Assembly: GCA_944354085.1 (NCBI GenBank)
Contig: CALVPW010000062.1
Span: forward strand, 1 to 9,037
Length of the DNA: 9,037 nucleotides
Origin: an uncultured Clostridia bacterium
GTDB taxonomy: Bacteria > Bacillota > Clostridia > Christensenellales > Borkfalkiaceae
Direction of reading: 5' to 3'
A program made the position numbers and the translations under genes. The notes beneath the pieces were generated by a model. It ran no database searches and was not told the DNA's origin. It saw only the letters and a program-made list of their open reading frames with translations. Below are positions 1 through 6,950 of this stretch, in pieces (positions within the stretch are counted from its first letter, which is position 1; every line of letters starts with the position of its first letter).

Positions 1-60
1 CGCGGCGCGGGATATCATATAGGGAATTGAAAAACGCAGACAAAAAGGAGGGGAAAGGAT

Positions 61-2253
61 ATGCGGCTCGATCTTCTTTTGATCATCGTCATGTTCGCCG
101 TCGTGCTGGCGCTTTGTTACGCGGCGATCAACTTTTATCTCGTCAGGCGCCTCAAAGAGGGAAACGCGCGCATGCAGGAGATCGCCTCCGCCATCCGCGA
201 GGGCGCGAACGCCTTTCTCCTCTACGAATACCGCATCGTGGCTTGTATCGCCGCGGGCGTTGCCGTGCTTTTGGCGCTCTTTATCGCGTGGGAGGCGGGC
301 GTCGCCTTTTTGCTGGGCGCGCTCATGTCGAGCGCGGCGGGATATGTGGGGATGAAGATCGCCACCTACGCCAACGTGCGCGTCACGCATGCGGCGGACG
401 AGACGCGCGACGTGGGCAAAACGCTCAAAGTCGCCTTCCGCGGCGGGTCTGTGATGGGGCTGTGCGTGGCGGGGTTCGCGCTCTTCGGCATTCTTGTCGT
501 GTACCTTTGCTTCGGGGTGGCGGGCGGCATGTTCGCCGTTGAGGACGGGGACATCCTCGCGCACGTCAATCCCATCACGCAGCAGCGCTACGATCTTTCC
601 ATCGTGCTCTCGGGCTATGCGCTGGGATGCAGCGTCATCGCAATGTTCAACCGCGTGGGCGGGGGGATCTACACCAAAGCCGCCGACATGGGGGCGGATC
701 TCGTCGGCAAAACGGAGGCGCATATCCCCGAGGACGATCCGCGCAATCCCGCCGTCATCGCTGACAACGTGGGTGATAACGTGGGCGACGTGGCGGGGCT
801 CGGCGCAGACCTTTTGGAGAGCTATGTGGGCGCGATCATGGCGACCGTCATCCTCGCGCTCGAAGTCTTTTCGCATACGGCGGGATTTACCTCCTTCGTC
901 CTTCTTAAAAAACTCGCCCTGTTCCCCGTGATCTTTGCGGGGATCGGGCTCGTCGGCTGCGTGATCGGCATCGGCGCGCTGCTTATAAGGAAGCGTCTCG
1001 GCGATCCGCACCTCGCCCTCGATCTTTCCACGTGGATCGCCGCGGGCGTGGCGCTCGCGGGCGGATGCGTTCTGAGCTTGCTCCTGTTCAGCGGCGAGGG
1101 GGAGGAAGAGCTCCGCGCCGCGGGGCAGCGCCTGGGGCCCGTCACGCCGTGGGTGGCAGCCGCCGTCGGCGTGGTCGCAGGTATTTTCATCGGGATGCTC
1201 TCCGAATATTATACGAGCGATAAATACGCGCCCACCCGCGGCATCGCCGCGGCGAGCCGCGGCGGACCCGCGCTCACCGTCACAAAAGGGATGGCAACGG
1301 GGATGATCTCCTGTCTTCTGCCCGTGCTGTGCCTCGTCGTCGCCATCTTCGCGTGCTTCGCGGTGGGGGGCATGTACGGTGTGGGATGCGGCGCGGCGGG
1401 GATGCTCTCCTTCGTCGCGGCGACCGTTTCCGTCGATACGTACGGCCCCATCAGCGATAATGCGGGCGGCATCGCCGAAATGAGCGGGCTGGACGAAGGG
1501 GTGCGCGCCGTCACCGATACGCTGGACAGCGTGGGCAACACGACGGCAGCCATCGGCAAGGGGTTTGCCATCGGTTCGGCGGCGCTGGCGACCATGTCGA
1601 TGATGAGCAGCTATCTGTACGCGGCGGCGGAAGGCGCCATGACCGAACTCGTCTTGAATATCGTGCGCGGCGACGTGCTCGTGGGCGCCATCTTCGGCGC
1701 GGCGCTGCCCTTCCTGTTCAGCGGGATGCTCATCAACGCCGTGACCGCTTCTGCCGAAAAGATGGTGCACGAGGTCAGGCGGCAATTCAAGGAGATCCCC
1801 GGGCTTTTGGAGGGAACGGGCAAGCCCGATCATAAAAAGTGCATCACCATCGTCTCGCAGGGGGCGCTTAAAAAGATGGTGCTGCCTGCCGTCATCGCCG
1901 TCGCCCTGCCCGTCGTGAGCGGGTTCCTGTTGGGCGCGGGATTCGTGGGCGGCATCCTCATCGGCGCAACGCTCACCGCGATCATGCTCGCCGTCTATAC
2001 GGGCAACGCGGGCGGCGCGTGGGACAACGCCAAAAAATTCGTGGAAAAAGGCGGGCTCGAGGGGGAGGGCAAGGGCTCTCCCGCGCACGACGCCGCCGTG
2101 GTGGGCGATACGGTGGGCGACCCCCTCAAAGATACGGTGGGACCTTCGCTGAACATCCTCATCAAGATCATGAGCACCGTGTCGCTCGTATGCGTCGTCG
2201 TCTTCCGCAACTGCAACCTTTTGAGCCTCTTCCCGTCGCTCTTCGGAGGGTAA
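61..2253 (+). CDS. hppA: Membrane-bound, ion-translocating inorganic pyrophosphatase (K+-dependent type, probably Na+ pump)
   Basis: Hydrolyses pyrophosphate at the cytoplasmic face and uses the energy to pump Na+ and/or H+ out across the membrane. The 730 residues form a very hydrophobic multi-helix protein of normal family length. Substrate-site motifs are intact: GADLVGK (211-217), the Asp-rich stretch EDDPRNPAVIADNVGDNVGD (224-243), GNAGGAWDN (648-656) and GDTVGDPLKDT (682-692). In GNTTAAIGKG (492-501) residue 496 is Ala, where K+-independent enzymes carry Lys; this places it in the K+-dependent subfamily. Glu252 in DLLESY matches the helix-6 glutamate typical of Na+-pumping members, so Na+ transport is inferred, not shown. 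The ATG at 61 has GGAGG at 47-51 with a 9-nt gap and opens a membrane helix at once. A TATCAT at 13-18 could be a -10 box, but its -35 would lie outside the window. No terminator follows, so some transcripts may continue into the next gene. Confidence 0.97.
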   Translation: MRLDLLLIIVMFAVVLALCYAAINFYLVRRLKEGNARMQEIASAIREGANAFLLYEYRIVACIAAGVAVLLALFIAWEAGVAFLLGALMSSAAGYVGMKIATYANVRVTHAADETRDVGKTLKVAFRGGSVMGLCVAGFALFGILVVYLCFGVAGGMFAVEDGDILAHVNPITQQRYDLSIVLSGYALGCSVIAMFNRVGGGIYTKAADMGADLVGKTEAHIPEDDPRNPAVIADNVGDNVGDVAGLGADLLESYVGAIMATVILALEVFSHTAGFTSFVLLKKLALFPVIFAGIGLVGCVIGIGALLIRKRLGDPHLALDLSTWIAAGVALAGGCVLSLLLFSGEGEEELRAAGQRLGPVTPWVAAAVGVVAGIFIGMLSEYYTSDKYAPTRGIAAASRGGPALTVTKGMATGMISCLLPVLCLVVAIFACFAVGGMYGVGCGAAGMLSFVAATVSVDTYGPISDNAGGIAEMSGLDEGVRAVTDTLDSVGNTTAAIGKGFAIGSAALATMSMMSSYLYAAAEGAMTELVLNIVRGDVLVGAIFGAALPFLFSGMLINAVTASAEKMVHEVRRQFKEIPGLLEGTGKPDHKKCITIVSQGALKKMVLPAVIAVALPVVSGFLLGAGFVGGILIGATLTAIMLAVYTGNAGGAWDNAKKFVEKGGLEGEGKGSPAHDAAVVGDTVGDPLKDTVGPSLNILIKIMSTVSLVCVVVFRNCNLLSLFPSLFGG

Positions 2254-2259
2254 AAGGGG

Positions 2260-2288
2260 TGGACACACGCGAAAAAACGTGGTATACT
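2260..2288 (+). promoter_or_regulatory. Sigma-A type promoter for the small gene at 2320
   Basis: TGGACA (2260-2265) and TATACT (2283-2288) are separated by exactly 17 bp and start 6 bases after the hppA stop codon. Transcription would begin near 2295, leaving a short leader that contains the ribosome binding site. It gives the small gene expression independent of hppA. Confidence 0.75.
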
Positions 2289-2319
2289 GTAATACAAACA
2301 AACCGCCAAGGAGGGCGTT

Positions 2320-2679
2320 ATGACCGAGGACGAAACGATCGCAGCGCAGTTTTGTTTTTTGACGGAGCGCGGGTTCGCGTTCGAACGCGATTACAGCAAG
2401 GGGACGGATTCCACCTGCACGCAGATCTACCGCTTCAAAAAGGACGCGGCGAATTGGGTGGAGTTCCGCGTCCTCAGCGCGCGGGAACGCAGCGTCGTCG
2501 CGTGCATGAACGGCGAAAAAAAGTTCCCATCTCCCTTAAAAAAGCATGCGGCGTTCGTGCGCGGCTGGAAGATGCGCAACCTCTTTTCCAAGCGGCGGAA
2601 CGATCTTTGGGCGCTGTACGCCGAACTCACCCGCCGCGAACTGCAAACGACGGGGAAGGTATACGGGATAAAAGTATAA
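2320..2679 (+). CDS. Small conserved-looking protein of unknown function
   Basis: I do not recognise this 119-residue protein. It is soluble, has no signal peptide or membrane segment, and is rich in Arg/Lys, especially in the C-terminal half (about residues 67-112), where amphipathic helices are likely. The N-terminal half reads as alternating short strands (CTQIYRFKKD, WVEFRVLSA, SVVACMNG). That is compatible with a small alpha/beta fold; this is inference only. It is believable as a real gene because it has a strong Shine-Dalgarno (AAGGAGG at 2308-2314, 5 nt before the ATG), a dedicated promoter just upstream and an intrinsic terminator right after the stop. It lies downstream of hppA in the same direction, but nothing in the sequence links it to pyrophosphate or ion transport. 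The basic character could mean nucleic acid binding, without direct support. Confidence 0.8.
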   Translation: MTEDETIAAQFCFLTERGFAFERDYSKGTDSTCTQIYRFKKDAANWVEFRVLSARERSVVACMNGEKKFPSPLKKHAAFVRGWKMRNLFSKRRNDLWALYAELTRRELQTTGKVYGIKV

Positions 2680-2680
2680 A

Positions 2681-2719
2681 AAAGCGCGCCTGCCGTAAAG
2701 AGCGGGCGCGCTTTTTTTT
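2681..2719. terminator. Bidirectional intrinsic terminator between convergent genes
   Basis: AAAGCGCGCC (2681-2690) pairs perfectly with GGCGCGCTTT (2705-2714) around a 14-nt loop, followed by a T run (2712-2719). On the minus strand the A run at 2678-2683 supplies the U tract. It lies between the stop of the small gene (2679) and the stop of the araC-like gene (2726), so it serves both. Confidence 0.9.
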
Positions 2720-2725
2720 ATATCG

Positions 2726-3475
2726 TCAGACGCCGCGCCGCCAGCGCGCGGGGGAAACGCCCGTCGCCGCGCGGAATTGGCGGATAAAGTGCTCCACGTT
2801 CCAATATCCGCACCGTTCGGCGATGCGCGCAACGGGCTCTTTGGTGGCGCGCAAAAGTTCCTCCGCCAGTTCGGTGCGGGCGCGGATGACGTCCGCAAGG
2901 AAGGTCGTCCCGAAAAACCGCTTATAAAGCGTGTGAAAATACCCGCAGCTCACGCCCAGCGCGCGGGCGGAGGCGGCGGCGTTCCATGCGGCGGCGGGTT
3001 CGCGGAAGATGCGTTCGCGCAGCGCCAAAAAGGAAGCGAAGAGGGGATCGTGCGCGCCCGTTTCGGCGGAGAGCATCTCCAAAAGCGCCGAGGTGAGCGC
3101 GCGGATGACCGTCTTCCCGTTGGGGCGGTCTGCAAAGTATTCGTCGCGGATGATGCCGAACAGCGCGTAAAAGCGCCGCTTTTCGTGTAAAGGGATAGGC
3201 TCGCCGAAGGGGAAGCCCTCAAAAAGGAGCGGCTCGGGCGAAGAGATGTGCATCCAGCAGTCGGCGTACGGCGCGCCGTCGGCGCGGTAGCTGTGCCGCT
3301 GCCCCGGGCGGAAGAGTACCGCCGTGTCGGGCGGGATCTTCTGCCACGCCCCGTCCCGCTCAAAGAGCGACGGCGTTTTTACGAGCAGCAGCAAATAAAC
3401 GGGGTGTCCGTTTTCGCGCAGGACGCAAAAATCTTTGTCGTGTTCGGCTTCTCCCATCCGCAATACGTCGAGCAT
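2726..3475 (-). CDS. AraC-family transcriptional regulator
   Basis: A 249-residue one-component regulator with the usual two-part plan. Residues about 10-100 form a cupin-like sensing domain: FRPGQRHSYRADG at 55-67 resembles the AraC-family ligand barrel, and the conserved Pro-Gly-His pattern is present. The C-terminal region carries two helix-turn-helix motifs, the first around 167-191 (ARALGVSCGYFHTLYKRFFG) and the second around 214-246 (VARIAERCGYWNVEHFIRQF, then ATGVSPARWRR, the family signature). The start at 3475 has GGGAGG (3487-3482) six bases upstream. It is divergent from the transporter-hydrolase operon and their promoters interlock, so it is probably the operon's regulator. The inducer is likely the substrate glycoside or a sugar derived from it. 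Targets and ligand are inferred from position only. Confidence 0.93.
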   Translation of the reverse strand: MLDVLRMGEAEHDKDFCVLRENGHPVYLLLLVKTPSLFERDGAWQKIPPDTAVLFRPGQRHSYRADGAPYADCWMHISSPEPLLFEGFPFGEPIPLHEKRRFYALFGIIRDEYFADRPNGKTVIRALTSALLEMLSAETGAHDPLFASFLALRERIFREPAAAWNAAASARALGVSCGYFHTLYKRFFGTTFLADVIRARTELAEELLRATKEPVARIAERCGYWNVEHFIRQFRAATGVSPARWRRGV

Positions 3476-3494
3476 CTGATGCCTCCCATGTGAG

Positions 3495-3516
3495 GATACG
3501 TCAATTTTATCGTATC
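3495..3516. promoter_or_regulatory. Inverted repeat at the araC-like promoter, candidate operator
   Basis: GATACG (3495-3500) and CGTATC (3511-3516) are exact reverse complements separated by 10 bp; the right arm overlaps the regulator's own -10 box (3514-3519). It may be an autoregulatory binding site, or a hairpin near the 5' end of the mRNA. AraC proteins more often use direct repeats, so this stays tentative. Confidence 0.35.
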
Positions 3517-3542
3517 ATACACCATTGCGCGCCGCTTGTCAA
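3514..3542 (-). promoter_or_regulatory. Promoter of the araC-like gene
   Basis: On the minus strand, a consensus TTGACA (3542-3537) and TATGAT (3519-3514) are 17 bp apart. Expected start is near 3507, about 32 bases before the ATG at 3475. Its -35 box falls inside the spacer of the opposing promoter. Confidence 0.82.
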
Positions 3543-3553
3543 GACGGTATAAT
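3525..3553 (+). promoter_or_regulatory. Promoter of the transporter-hydrolase operon
   Basis: A consensus TATAAT (3548-3553) lies 17 bp after a poor -35, TTGCGC (3525-3530). A perfect -10 with a weak -35 is the pattern expected of a promoter that needs an activator, which fits control by the divergent AraC-type protein. Expected start is near 3560. Confidence 0.75.
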
Positions 3554-3576
3554 CGTTTTCGTCGGGAGGCGGGAAT

Positions 3577-4422
3577 ATGCTGTGGTCGGTCGCGACGGTG
3601 TTTTTTTATGCTGCGTCGTCGCTGGGCGATAAGTTCATCGCCGCAAAACTCAAATGCAGCGCGTTCGAATTTTCCTTTTGGGTGGGACTGACGACGGCGG
3701 TGTTTTTGTCGCTGCTGCTCCCCCTTATGGGCTGGCGTTTTTCTTTTACGCTCGCCTCGGGCGCGGTGCTCGTTTCGCTCATCGGGCTGAAGATCGTGGA
3801 ATTTTACACGAGCGCGATGCTTCTCAAACGCGTCTCCGCATACGAACTCAAAGCGTGGCTCAGCCTCAACGTGCCGATCTCCTTTTTTGCCGATCTGATC
3901 TTCGGGAAGGCGGCGTGGTTTGCGTGGATCTTGCCGTGCACCGCCGTCCTCGTCGTCGGCGTGACGCTGGTGGCGATGGGGGAAGGGGGCGGAAGGCGTT
4001 CGGGCGGCGTTGTCTTCTTGTGCTTTTTGTATATCGCGTCCAAATTTTTGTACGGCTTTTGCATGAACGCGCTGCCCGCGGGGTGCAATTCCGTTTCCGT
4101 GCTCATCCTCGTGATGGTCGGCGTCGTCCTGCTGCAGCTCCCGTTCGTGGATCTTTTTGCATTTTTCCGCAAAAAAGGGCTGGCGGCGGGCGCGCTCACC
4201 CGCATCCCCAATGCGGGCGGGCTGCTCACCGAGGCGTTCGCCGCGAGCCAAAGCCTGCTTTTGTACGCTTTGGTGCAGCCCATGCAGCTCGCGCTGCTCT
4301 TTTTGACGGCGCTCGTCGGGCGGGAGAAGACGGGGGCATATAAACTGATCGGAACGCTCGTCACGCTCGTCGCCGTATGCGGCGTGACGGTGCTCGTCTA
4401 TTTTTACGGAGGGAAGTTATGA
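3577..4422 (+). CDS. DMT-superfamily (EamA-like) membrane transporter
   Basis: A 281-residue integral membrane protein with about ten predicted hydrophobic helices (roughly 3-16, 33-51, 57-80, 95-110, 115-134, 145-163, 172-192, 213-230, 234-248, 257-277). That is the usual number and length for the drug/metabolite transporter superfamily. Both halves end with the pattern of a helix, a charged loop and a helix (GKAAWFAWILPCTAVLVVGV; VGREKTGAYKLIGTLVTLVA) that resembles the duplicated EamA repeat. ATG 3577 has GGGAGG (3564-3569) seven bases upstream. Its stop overlaps the start of the hydrolase gene as ATGA, so the two are translated together. Family members include exporters and sugar importers; next to a cytoplasmic glycosidase, uptake of a glycoside or export of a product are both plausible. 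The substrate cannot be read from the sequence, and the family call is from overall pattern. Confidence 0.82.
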   Translation: MLWSVATVFFYAASSLGDKFIAAKLKCSAFEFSFWVGLTTAVFLSLLLPLMGWRFSFTLASGAVLVSLIGLKIVEFYTSAMLLKRVSAYELKAWLSLNVPISFFADLIFGKAAWFAWILPCTAVLVVGVTLVAMGEGGGRRSGGVVFLCFLYIASKFLYGFCMNALPAGCNSVSVLILVMVGVVLLQLPFVDLFAFFRKKGLAAGALTRIPNAGGLLTEAFAASQSLLLYALVQPMQLALLFLTALVGREKTGAYKLIGTLVTLVAVCGVTVLVYFYGGKL

Positions 4423-6071
4423 TCAGGACCTTTTGCACGCACCGCGTGCGCCGCACAGAGGAACTCACCTCGTCGCTGTGGACGTTCGCTCCCGTCACGG
4501 GCGAACGGGCGGAGGAACGCCGCGTCGCGGTGCCGAGCTGCTGGGAGACCTATCCGGGGTACGAAAATTTCCGCGGCGTTGGGCGGTATACGACGCAGTT
4601 TTATACGGAAGGCAACGTGCGCCTCGTCTTCGAGGGGGTGAGCCACACCGCGCGCGTCTTTGTGGACGGGCGGGAAGCCGCCCGCCACTACAACGCCTAT
4701 ACGCCCTTTGCGGCGGTCGTCAAAGGGCTGGCGGCGGGCACGCATACGCTCACGGTCGAGGCGGACAACCGCTTCTCGGCGGAGAGCGCCCTGCACGTGC
4801 CCAACGATTACATGTCGTACGGGGGGATCTCCCGGCCCGTCTCGCTCGAACATGTCGGCGACGCGTGGATCGAGCGCGTCCACGTCACACCCGCCTGCAA
4901 GGACGGCGTATGGCACGCCCATGTCCGCGTTTTCGTAAAAAGTCTTAAAAACGGGGGCGCCATGTCCGCCTCGGTCACGATCGACGGGCAGACGCTCGCC
5001 TTCCCGCCGCGCACCATGTCCGAGGGGGAGACCGTGTTCGAAGGGGACATGGCGTTCGAACATGCCGCGCCGTGGTCGCCCGAGACGCCCGTCTTGTACA
5101 CGGCGGAGGCGCGGCTTTTGAGGGACGGCGCGGCGGCGGACGATCTTTTTGAGCGCTTCGGCTTCCGCGAGGTGCGCGTGGAAGGGAAAAATATTTTGCT
5201 CAACGGCAAAAAGCTCCTCGTCAAAGGGGTGTGCCGCCACGAGGATCATCCGCAGTACGGCTGCGCGCTTCCCTACGAGGCGATGGCGTACGATCTTTTT
5301 CTCATCCGCGACCTCGGCGCCAACGCCGTGCGCACCGCGCACTATCCCGACGACGAGCGCTTCCTCGATCTTTGCGACGAGCTCGGCATCCTCGTGTGGG
5401 AGGAGAACCACGCGCGCGGGCTCAGCCTCGAACAGATGCAAAACCCCAACTTCGAGGCGCAGGCGGAGGAAGTCATCCGCGAGATGATCGCGGCGCACTA
5501 CAACCATCCGAGCATCTTCGTGTGGGGCATCCTCAACGAATGCGCGAGCGATACCGCGTACGGCAGGGAATGCTATCAAAAGCAGTTTGCGCTCATCCGC
5601 GCGCTCGATCCCTCCCGTCCCCGTTCGTTTGCGAGCTGTAAATTCAAAACAGATCTCTGCTTCGACCTTTGCGATATCGTCTCCTACAACATCTATCCGC
5701 TGTGGTATCACGATACCCCGCCCGCAGCGTACGTGCGCGATCTTTACGAATGGGCGCAGACGGCGGGCGGCGCGGGGAAGCCCTTCCTCGTCACCGAGAT
5801 CGGCGCGGGCGGCATTTACGGATACCGTGCGCCGCATACGCCCAAATGGAGCGAGGAATATCAGGCAAAGGCGCTCAAAGCGCAGCTCGAGGGCGTGCTC
5901 TCCTTCGAGGACTGCGCGGGCGTGTATATCTGGCAGTTCTGCGATATCCGCATCAGCGACGAATGGTGGGGCGGCAGGCCGCGCACCATGAACAACAAGG
6001 GCATATTCGACGAATACCGCCGTCCAAAACTCTGCCACGCCGTGGTCAAGGAGATCTTTTCCCGCAAATAA
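4419..6071 (+). CDS. uidA: Glycoside hydrolase family 2, probable beta-glucuronidase
   Basis: A 550-residue cytoplasmic enzyme (no signal peptide) that should cleave terminal beta-linked sugar acids from conjugates. Three family-2 domains are visible: jelly-roll sugar-binding domain (about 13-148), Ig-like sandwich (150-255) and TIM barrel (256-548). The barrel has NAVRTAHYP (302-310), acid/base Glu374 in WGILNE and nucleophile Glu460 in VTEIG. Several positions match E. coli beta-glucuronidase: Asp130 (its D163), Tyr426 and Tyr430 (Y468, Y472), WSEEYQ (477-482) and NNK at 525-527. The N-x-K triad contacts the glucuronate carboxylate and separates glucuronidases from beta-galactosidases. There is no E. 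coli-type active-site loop 1, and the protein is about 50 residues shorter. Start at 4419 is chosen because GGAGGG (4408-4413) lies 5 nt upstream and ATG overlaps the transporter stop. A galacturonidase activity remains possible. Confidence 0.9.
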   Translation: MIRTFCTHRVRRTEELTSSLWTFAPVTGERAEERRVAVPSCWETYPGYENFRGVGRYTTQFYTEGNVRLVFEGVSHTARVFVDGREAARHYNAYTPFAAVVKGLAAGTHTLTVEADNRFSAESALHVPNDYMSYGGISRPVSLEHVGDAWIERVHVTPACKDGVWHAHVRVFVKSLKNGGAMSASVTIDGQTLAFPPRTMSEGETVFEGDMAFEHAAPWSPETPVLYTAEARLLRDGAAADDLFERFGFREVRVEGKNILLNGKKLLVKGVCRHEDHPQYGCALPYEAMAYDLFLIRDLGANAVRTAHYPDDERFLDLCDELGILVWEENHARGLSLEQMQNPNFEAQAEEVIREMIAAHYNHPSIFVWGILNECASDTAYGRECYQKQFALIRALDPSRPRSFASCKFKTDLCFDLCDIVSYNIYPLWYHDTPPAAYVRDLYEWAQTAGGAGKPFLVTEIGAGGIYGYRAPHTPKWSEEYQAKALKAQLEGVLSFEDCAGVYIWQFCDIRISDEWWGGRPRTMNNKGIFDEYRRPKLCHAVVKEIFSRK

Positions 6072-6077
6072 CATAAA

Positions 6078-6104
6078 AAACGCCGCCCGCGGGCGGCGTT
6101 TCTT
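6078..6104. terminator. Perfect palindromic terminator between hydrolase and deoR-type gene
   Basis: CGCCGCCCGCGGGCGGCG (6081-6098) is an exact palindrome extended by AAA and TTT at its ends (6078-6101). The minus strand has the better U tract (six T from the A run at 6075-6080); the plus strand has TTTCTT. It lies between two convergent stop codons (6071 and 6107), so it should terminate both transcripts. Confidence 0.9.
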
Positions 6105-6106
6105 CG

Positions 6107-6865
6107 TCACATGACGACGATATTGCGTTTGGTGAATTCTTCTTTGAGCTCGGGCGGGAAATTCTCGTCGGTGATGAGCACGTCGATATCCTCGATATGC
6201 GCAAAGGTGTACGGCATGATCTTGCCGATCTTGGAACTGTCGAGCATCATATAGGTGGCTTTCGCCTTGGCGCGCGCCATTTTCAAAAGATCGGCTTCCA
6301 CCTGCGACCCGCACGAAAATCCGTTCTCGGGCGTAAACGCCGAGGCGGAGATGATGGCGAGCTCAAAATTCGTATTGTCGAAATACGCTTTGGCGACGGG
6401 GGAGGCGGTGGAAAGGTTCTCTTTGAGCACCTGCCCGCCCAGAACGGTCACGCTCAGCTTCTTTTTGCCCGCGAGTTCGATGGCGACCGCCAGCCCGTTG
6501 GTGAACACGTGCAGGTTTTTGTCGGGCATCTCCTTGGCAAGATACATCGCCGTGGTGCCGCCGTCCATGAACAGGGAACAGTCTTCGTCGATGAGGCTCG
6601 CCGCCTTTTGTGCGATCTCGATCTTCTCGTCGGTGTGGATGGTCGTCTTTTTGGTGTAGGGCTCGCCCGAGACCTTCTGCACTTCCTTGACGGACATGGC
6701 GCCGCCGCGCACGCGGATGATGCGCCCTTCCTGTTCGAGCTGGAAAAGGTCCCTCCTGAGCGTCATCTGCGAGACGTTGGGGAAGTGCTCGTCGAGCTGT
6801 TCCAGCGTGAGCTTTCCGCGTTTGTCCAAAAGTTCCGCGATCTCTTCGATGCGTTCGCGCTTCAT
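6107..6865 (-). CDS. DeoR-family transcriptional regulator
   Basis: A 252-residue DNA-binding protein with the standard DeoR plan. The N-terminal winged helix-turn-helix (about 5-58) includes LTLEQLDEHFPNVSQMTLRR (19-38), followed by DLFQLEQEGRIIRVRGGA, the family signature. Residues 78-235 form the sugar-phosphate sensing domain, with the phosphate-loop motif DGGTTAMYLA (101-110), FTNGLAVA (121-128) and VLGGQVL (141-147). Such proteins usually repress sugar catabolic genes until a phosphorylated sugar binds. The start at 6865 has GGAGG (6878-6874) eight bases upstream and begins MKRERIEEI, typical of the family; an upstream in-frame start at 6976 has neither. It is monocistronic, with no sugar kinase or transport operon beside it in its own direction. 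The target could be itself, the convergent glycosidase operon, or genes elsewhere. Confidence 0.95.
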   Translation of the reverse strand: MKRERIEEIAELLDKRGKLTLEQLDEHFPNVSQMTLRRDLFQLEQEGRIIRVRGGAMSVKEVQKVSGEPYTKKTTIHTDEKIEIAQKAASLIDEDCSLFMDGGTTAMYLAKEMPDKNLHVFTNGLAVAIELAGKKKLSVTVLGGQVLKENLSTASPVAKAYFDNTNFELAIISASAFTPENGFSCGSQVEADLLKMARAKAKATYMMLDSSKIGKIMPYTFAHIEDIDVLITDENFPPELKEEFTKRNIVVM

Positions 6866-6913
6866 AAAAAATGCCTCCGTATATTTTTTCTCAACCAAAT
6901 TTCTCCGTATATC

Positions 6914-6942
6914 ATTATAACAAAGATGAAAATTTTTTGCAA
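6914..6942 (-). promoter_or_regulatory. Promoter of the deoR-type gene
   Basis: On the minus strand, TTGCAA (6942-6937) and a consensus TATAAT (6919-6914) are 17 bp apart, in an AT-rich stretch that contrasts with the GC-rich surroundings. Expected transcription start is near 6907, giving a leader of about 40 bases. Confidence 0.8.
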
Positions 6943-6950
6943 GCAAAAAA
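6933..6950. promoter_or_regulatory. Palindrome over the deoR-type -35 box, candidate operator
   Basis: TTTTTTGC (6933-6940) and GCAAAAAA (6943-6950) are exact inverted repeats around AA, and the -35 box lies inside them. A second, offset pair, GAAAATTT (6928-6935) and AAATTTTC (6955-6962), flanks it. Position suggests autorepression by the adjacent DeoR-type protein; A/T-rich composition makes chance pairing easier. Confidence 0.45.

Noticed and set aside
2019..2927. 302-codon plus-strand frame spanning the end of hppA, the small gene and the 3' end of the araC-like gene
   Set aside because: It crosses a promoter, a terminator and three better-supported genes, has no ribosome binding site, and is extremely Arg-rich.
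3536..3553. TTGTCA (3536-3541) as the -35 for TATAAT at 3548
   Set aside because: The spacer would be only 6 bp. TTGCGC at 3525-3530 gives 17 bp, and TTGTCA is read on the other strand as the TTGACA of the divergent promoter.
3379..4251. 290-codon minus-strand frame opposite the transporter
   Set aside because: Highly charged low-complexity translation; it is the shadow of a hydrophobic membrane protein and runs through both divergent promoters.
4377..4418. Upstream in-frame start for the hydrolase at 4377
   Set aside because: It lies inside the transporter coding region without a Shine-Dalgarno; the ATG at 4419 has GGAGGG at the right distance and the ATGA overlap.
4404..6314. Very long open frame (636 codons) on the minus strand opposite the hydrolase and deoR-type gene
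   Set aside because: It is a GC-rich antisense shadow: it runs through the coding strand of a gene with clear GH2 motifs, ignores the terminator at 6078-6104, and its translation is Arg/Ala/His-rich with no domain.
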